Positions 63,275 to 64,000 of a stretch of 64,000 bases of DNA are shown in pieces. This DNA comes from Ampelomyces quisqualis (taxonomy: Eukaryota > Ascomycota > Dothideomycetes > Pleosporales > Phaeosphaeriaceae): the NCBI GenBank assembly GCA_018398575.1, contig JAGTXZ010000020.1, forward strand, positions 2,480,001 to 2,544,000. Reading direction: 5' to 3'. The stretch's first letter is position 1, and each line of letters starts with the position of its first letter. The notes under the pieces were generated by a model. The model was not told the origin of the DNA. It saw only the letters and a program-made list of their open reading frames with translations, and did no database searches. Position numbers and translations under genes: made by a program.

Positions 63275-64000
63275 TCAGCGGCAAAACGCATCAATACTAG
63301 CATCAGAAAGTGTATGACTCCCACCCGCACATCTGTACCCACTGGCCTGCTTAATCCACTGATACCCCATCGGACACGGTCCCATCACCCTCAACTTCTT
63401 CTGCCGTTCCATCTCCCTTTGTCTCTCCTTCTCAATAGCCGCCAACTCCTCGTCACGACGTCGCCTCTCCAGTTCAGCTGCAATACGCGCTTGCTCGCGG
63501 ACTCGTCGCTCTTCTTCATCGGTAGCGGCCTTCTCTGCGCGGATAAACTCTATGATGCGCTCCTCGTACTGTCGTTTCTCTTCCTGCAGACGACGAAACT
63601 CGCTTTCTTTAGCGACCATGGCGTGCTTGTCGCGTTCTAGTTGCTCCCATACTTCGTCGGAGACGCCTGCGTCGCGCTTGGCTTTGAAGATGGAGACGAG
63701 AGGGTCTTCTGGCTCCGCTTCTGGCTTGTTTTCGGTCGGCTTCGGTTTGTCTTCTTGCTTGTTTGTGTCAATCGCTCCCTGTGGCGGGATAGTATTTGTG
63801 GCGAAATTCGAGCCTTGCTCAGTTGCAGCAAGTTCCTGTGTTTGTGAAGATGGCATTGGTTGTGAGGGCCTTTCCTTATTGAATCGATTTGTGCCTGCAG
63901 CGGCGTTTCGTCGTGAACGTTCATCCAACATCTCCCCCATGGCGCTGATGACAATTGCTTCCGTGAGTACAAGACTGGTGACAGGAGGCACAGCGGTAGA
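63275..64000 (-). CDS. Coiled-coil hypothetical protein, N-terminus beyond window
   Basis: The frame is open from the right edge to a stop at 63275, about 241 codons. The visible N-terminal part (MGEMLDERSRRNAAAGTNRF) leads to a disordered Gln/Pro/Glu/Lys-rich stretch. A long charged coiled coil follows (RLQEEKRQYEERIIEFIRAE, then EEERRVREQARIAAELERRR). It ends in a compact Cys/Gly/Trp motif, GPCPMGYQWIKQASGYRCAG, followed by GSHTLSDASIDAFCR. I believe this C-terminal motif recurs in uncharacterised ascomycete proteins, but no function is known to me. An ATG at codon 20 of the visible frame could be the true start. Confidence 0.65.
   Translation of the reverse strand, partial: STAVPPVTSLVLTEAIVISAMGEMLDERSRRNAAAGTNRFNKERPSQPMPSSQTQELAATEQGSNFATNTIPPQGAIDTNKQEDKPKPTENKPEAEPEDPLVSIFKAKRDAGVSDEVWEQLERDKHAMVAKESEFRRLQEEKRQYEERIIEFIRAEKAATDEEERRVREQARIAAELERRRRDEELAAIEKERQREMERQKKLRVMGPCPMGYQWIKQASGYRCAGGSHTLSDASIDAFCR

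Overview
This 64 kb window is nuclear DNA of a filamentous ascomycete, most likely a dothideomycete of the Pleosporales type. The order is inferred from gene style, not from a search. The evidence is: many short introns (mostly 44-65 nt, GTRNGY donors, CTAAC/CTGAC branch sites); one gene per about 2.3 kb on mixed strands; fungal families such as Zn2Cys6 factors, an AA9 lytic polysaccharide monooxygenase with a fungal CBM1, a GH16 beta-glucanase, a fungal S41 peptidase and a chitin synthase regulator; and one isolated AT-rich block of the kind left by decayed repeats. I saw no rRNA, tRNA, CRISPR array, prophage, origin or intact transposon.

Layout, left to right: chitin synthase regulator (-, cut by the left edge); ASF1 histone chaperone (-); a broken fungal transcription factor relic (+); Swiss-Army-Knife HAD/RGG protein (-); RING E3 ligase (+); secreted S41 peptidase (+); Mpv17/PMP22 protein (-); AA9-CBM1 LPMO (-); Vps51 (-) and RMI1 (+), sharing 225 bp; the AT-rich block; an 83-aa protein (+); then three consecutive minus-strand genes, an ACS-family (Dal5/Tna1-like) MFS permease, a Zn2Cys6 regulator and quinolinate phosphoribosyltransferase BNA6; COG5 (+); VTS1 (+); GH16 (+); DHH1 (-); mitochondrial-type rhomboid (+); a multi-exon AT-hook protein with a repeated short motif (-); SPT7 of SAGA (-); VanZ-like protein (+); ribosomal protein S26 (-); CBS/PB1 protein (+); importin KAP121/PSE1 (+); VPS4 (-); prefoldin subunit 6 (+); a BTB-like protein (-); and a coiled-coil protein (-) cut by the right edge.

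Most genes are core cell machinery: chromatin (ASF1, SPT7, RMI1, AT-hook protein), membrane traffic (VPS51, COG5, VPS4, KAP121) and mRNA fate (VTS1, DHH1, SAK/RGG). The accessory layer is secreted enzymes (AA9, GH16, S41), consistent with a plant-associated or saprotrophic life. The best candidate for an undescribed functional unit is permease-regulator-BNA6 at 22494-28271, which could be a quinolinate/nicotinate uptake and NAD salvage module. The second is the AT-hook protein at 41336-43611, with five copies of a basic/SE(x)2-3(V/I)/acidic motif, three of them split at the same point by phase-0 introns. Gene models were built by hand from reading frames and splice signals. Exon sums are multiples of three for every complete model.
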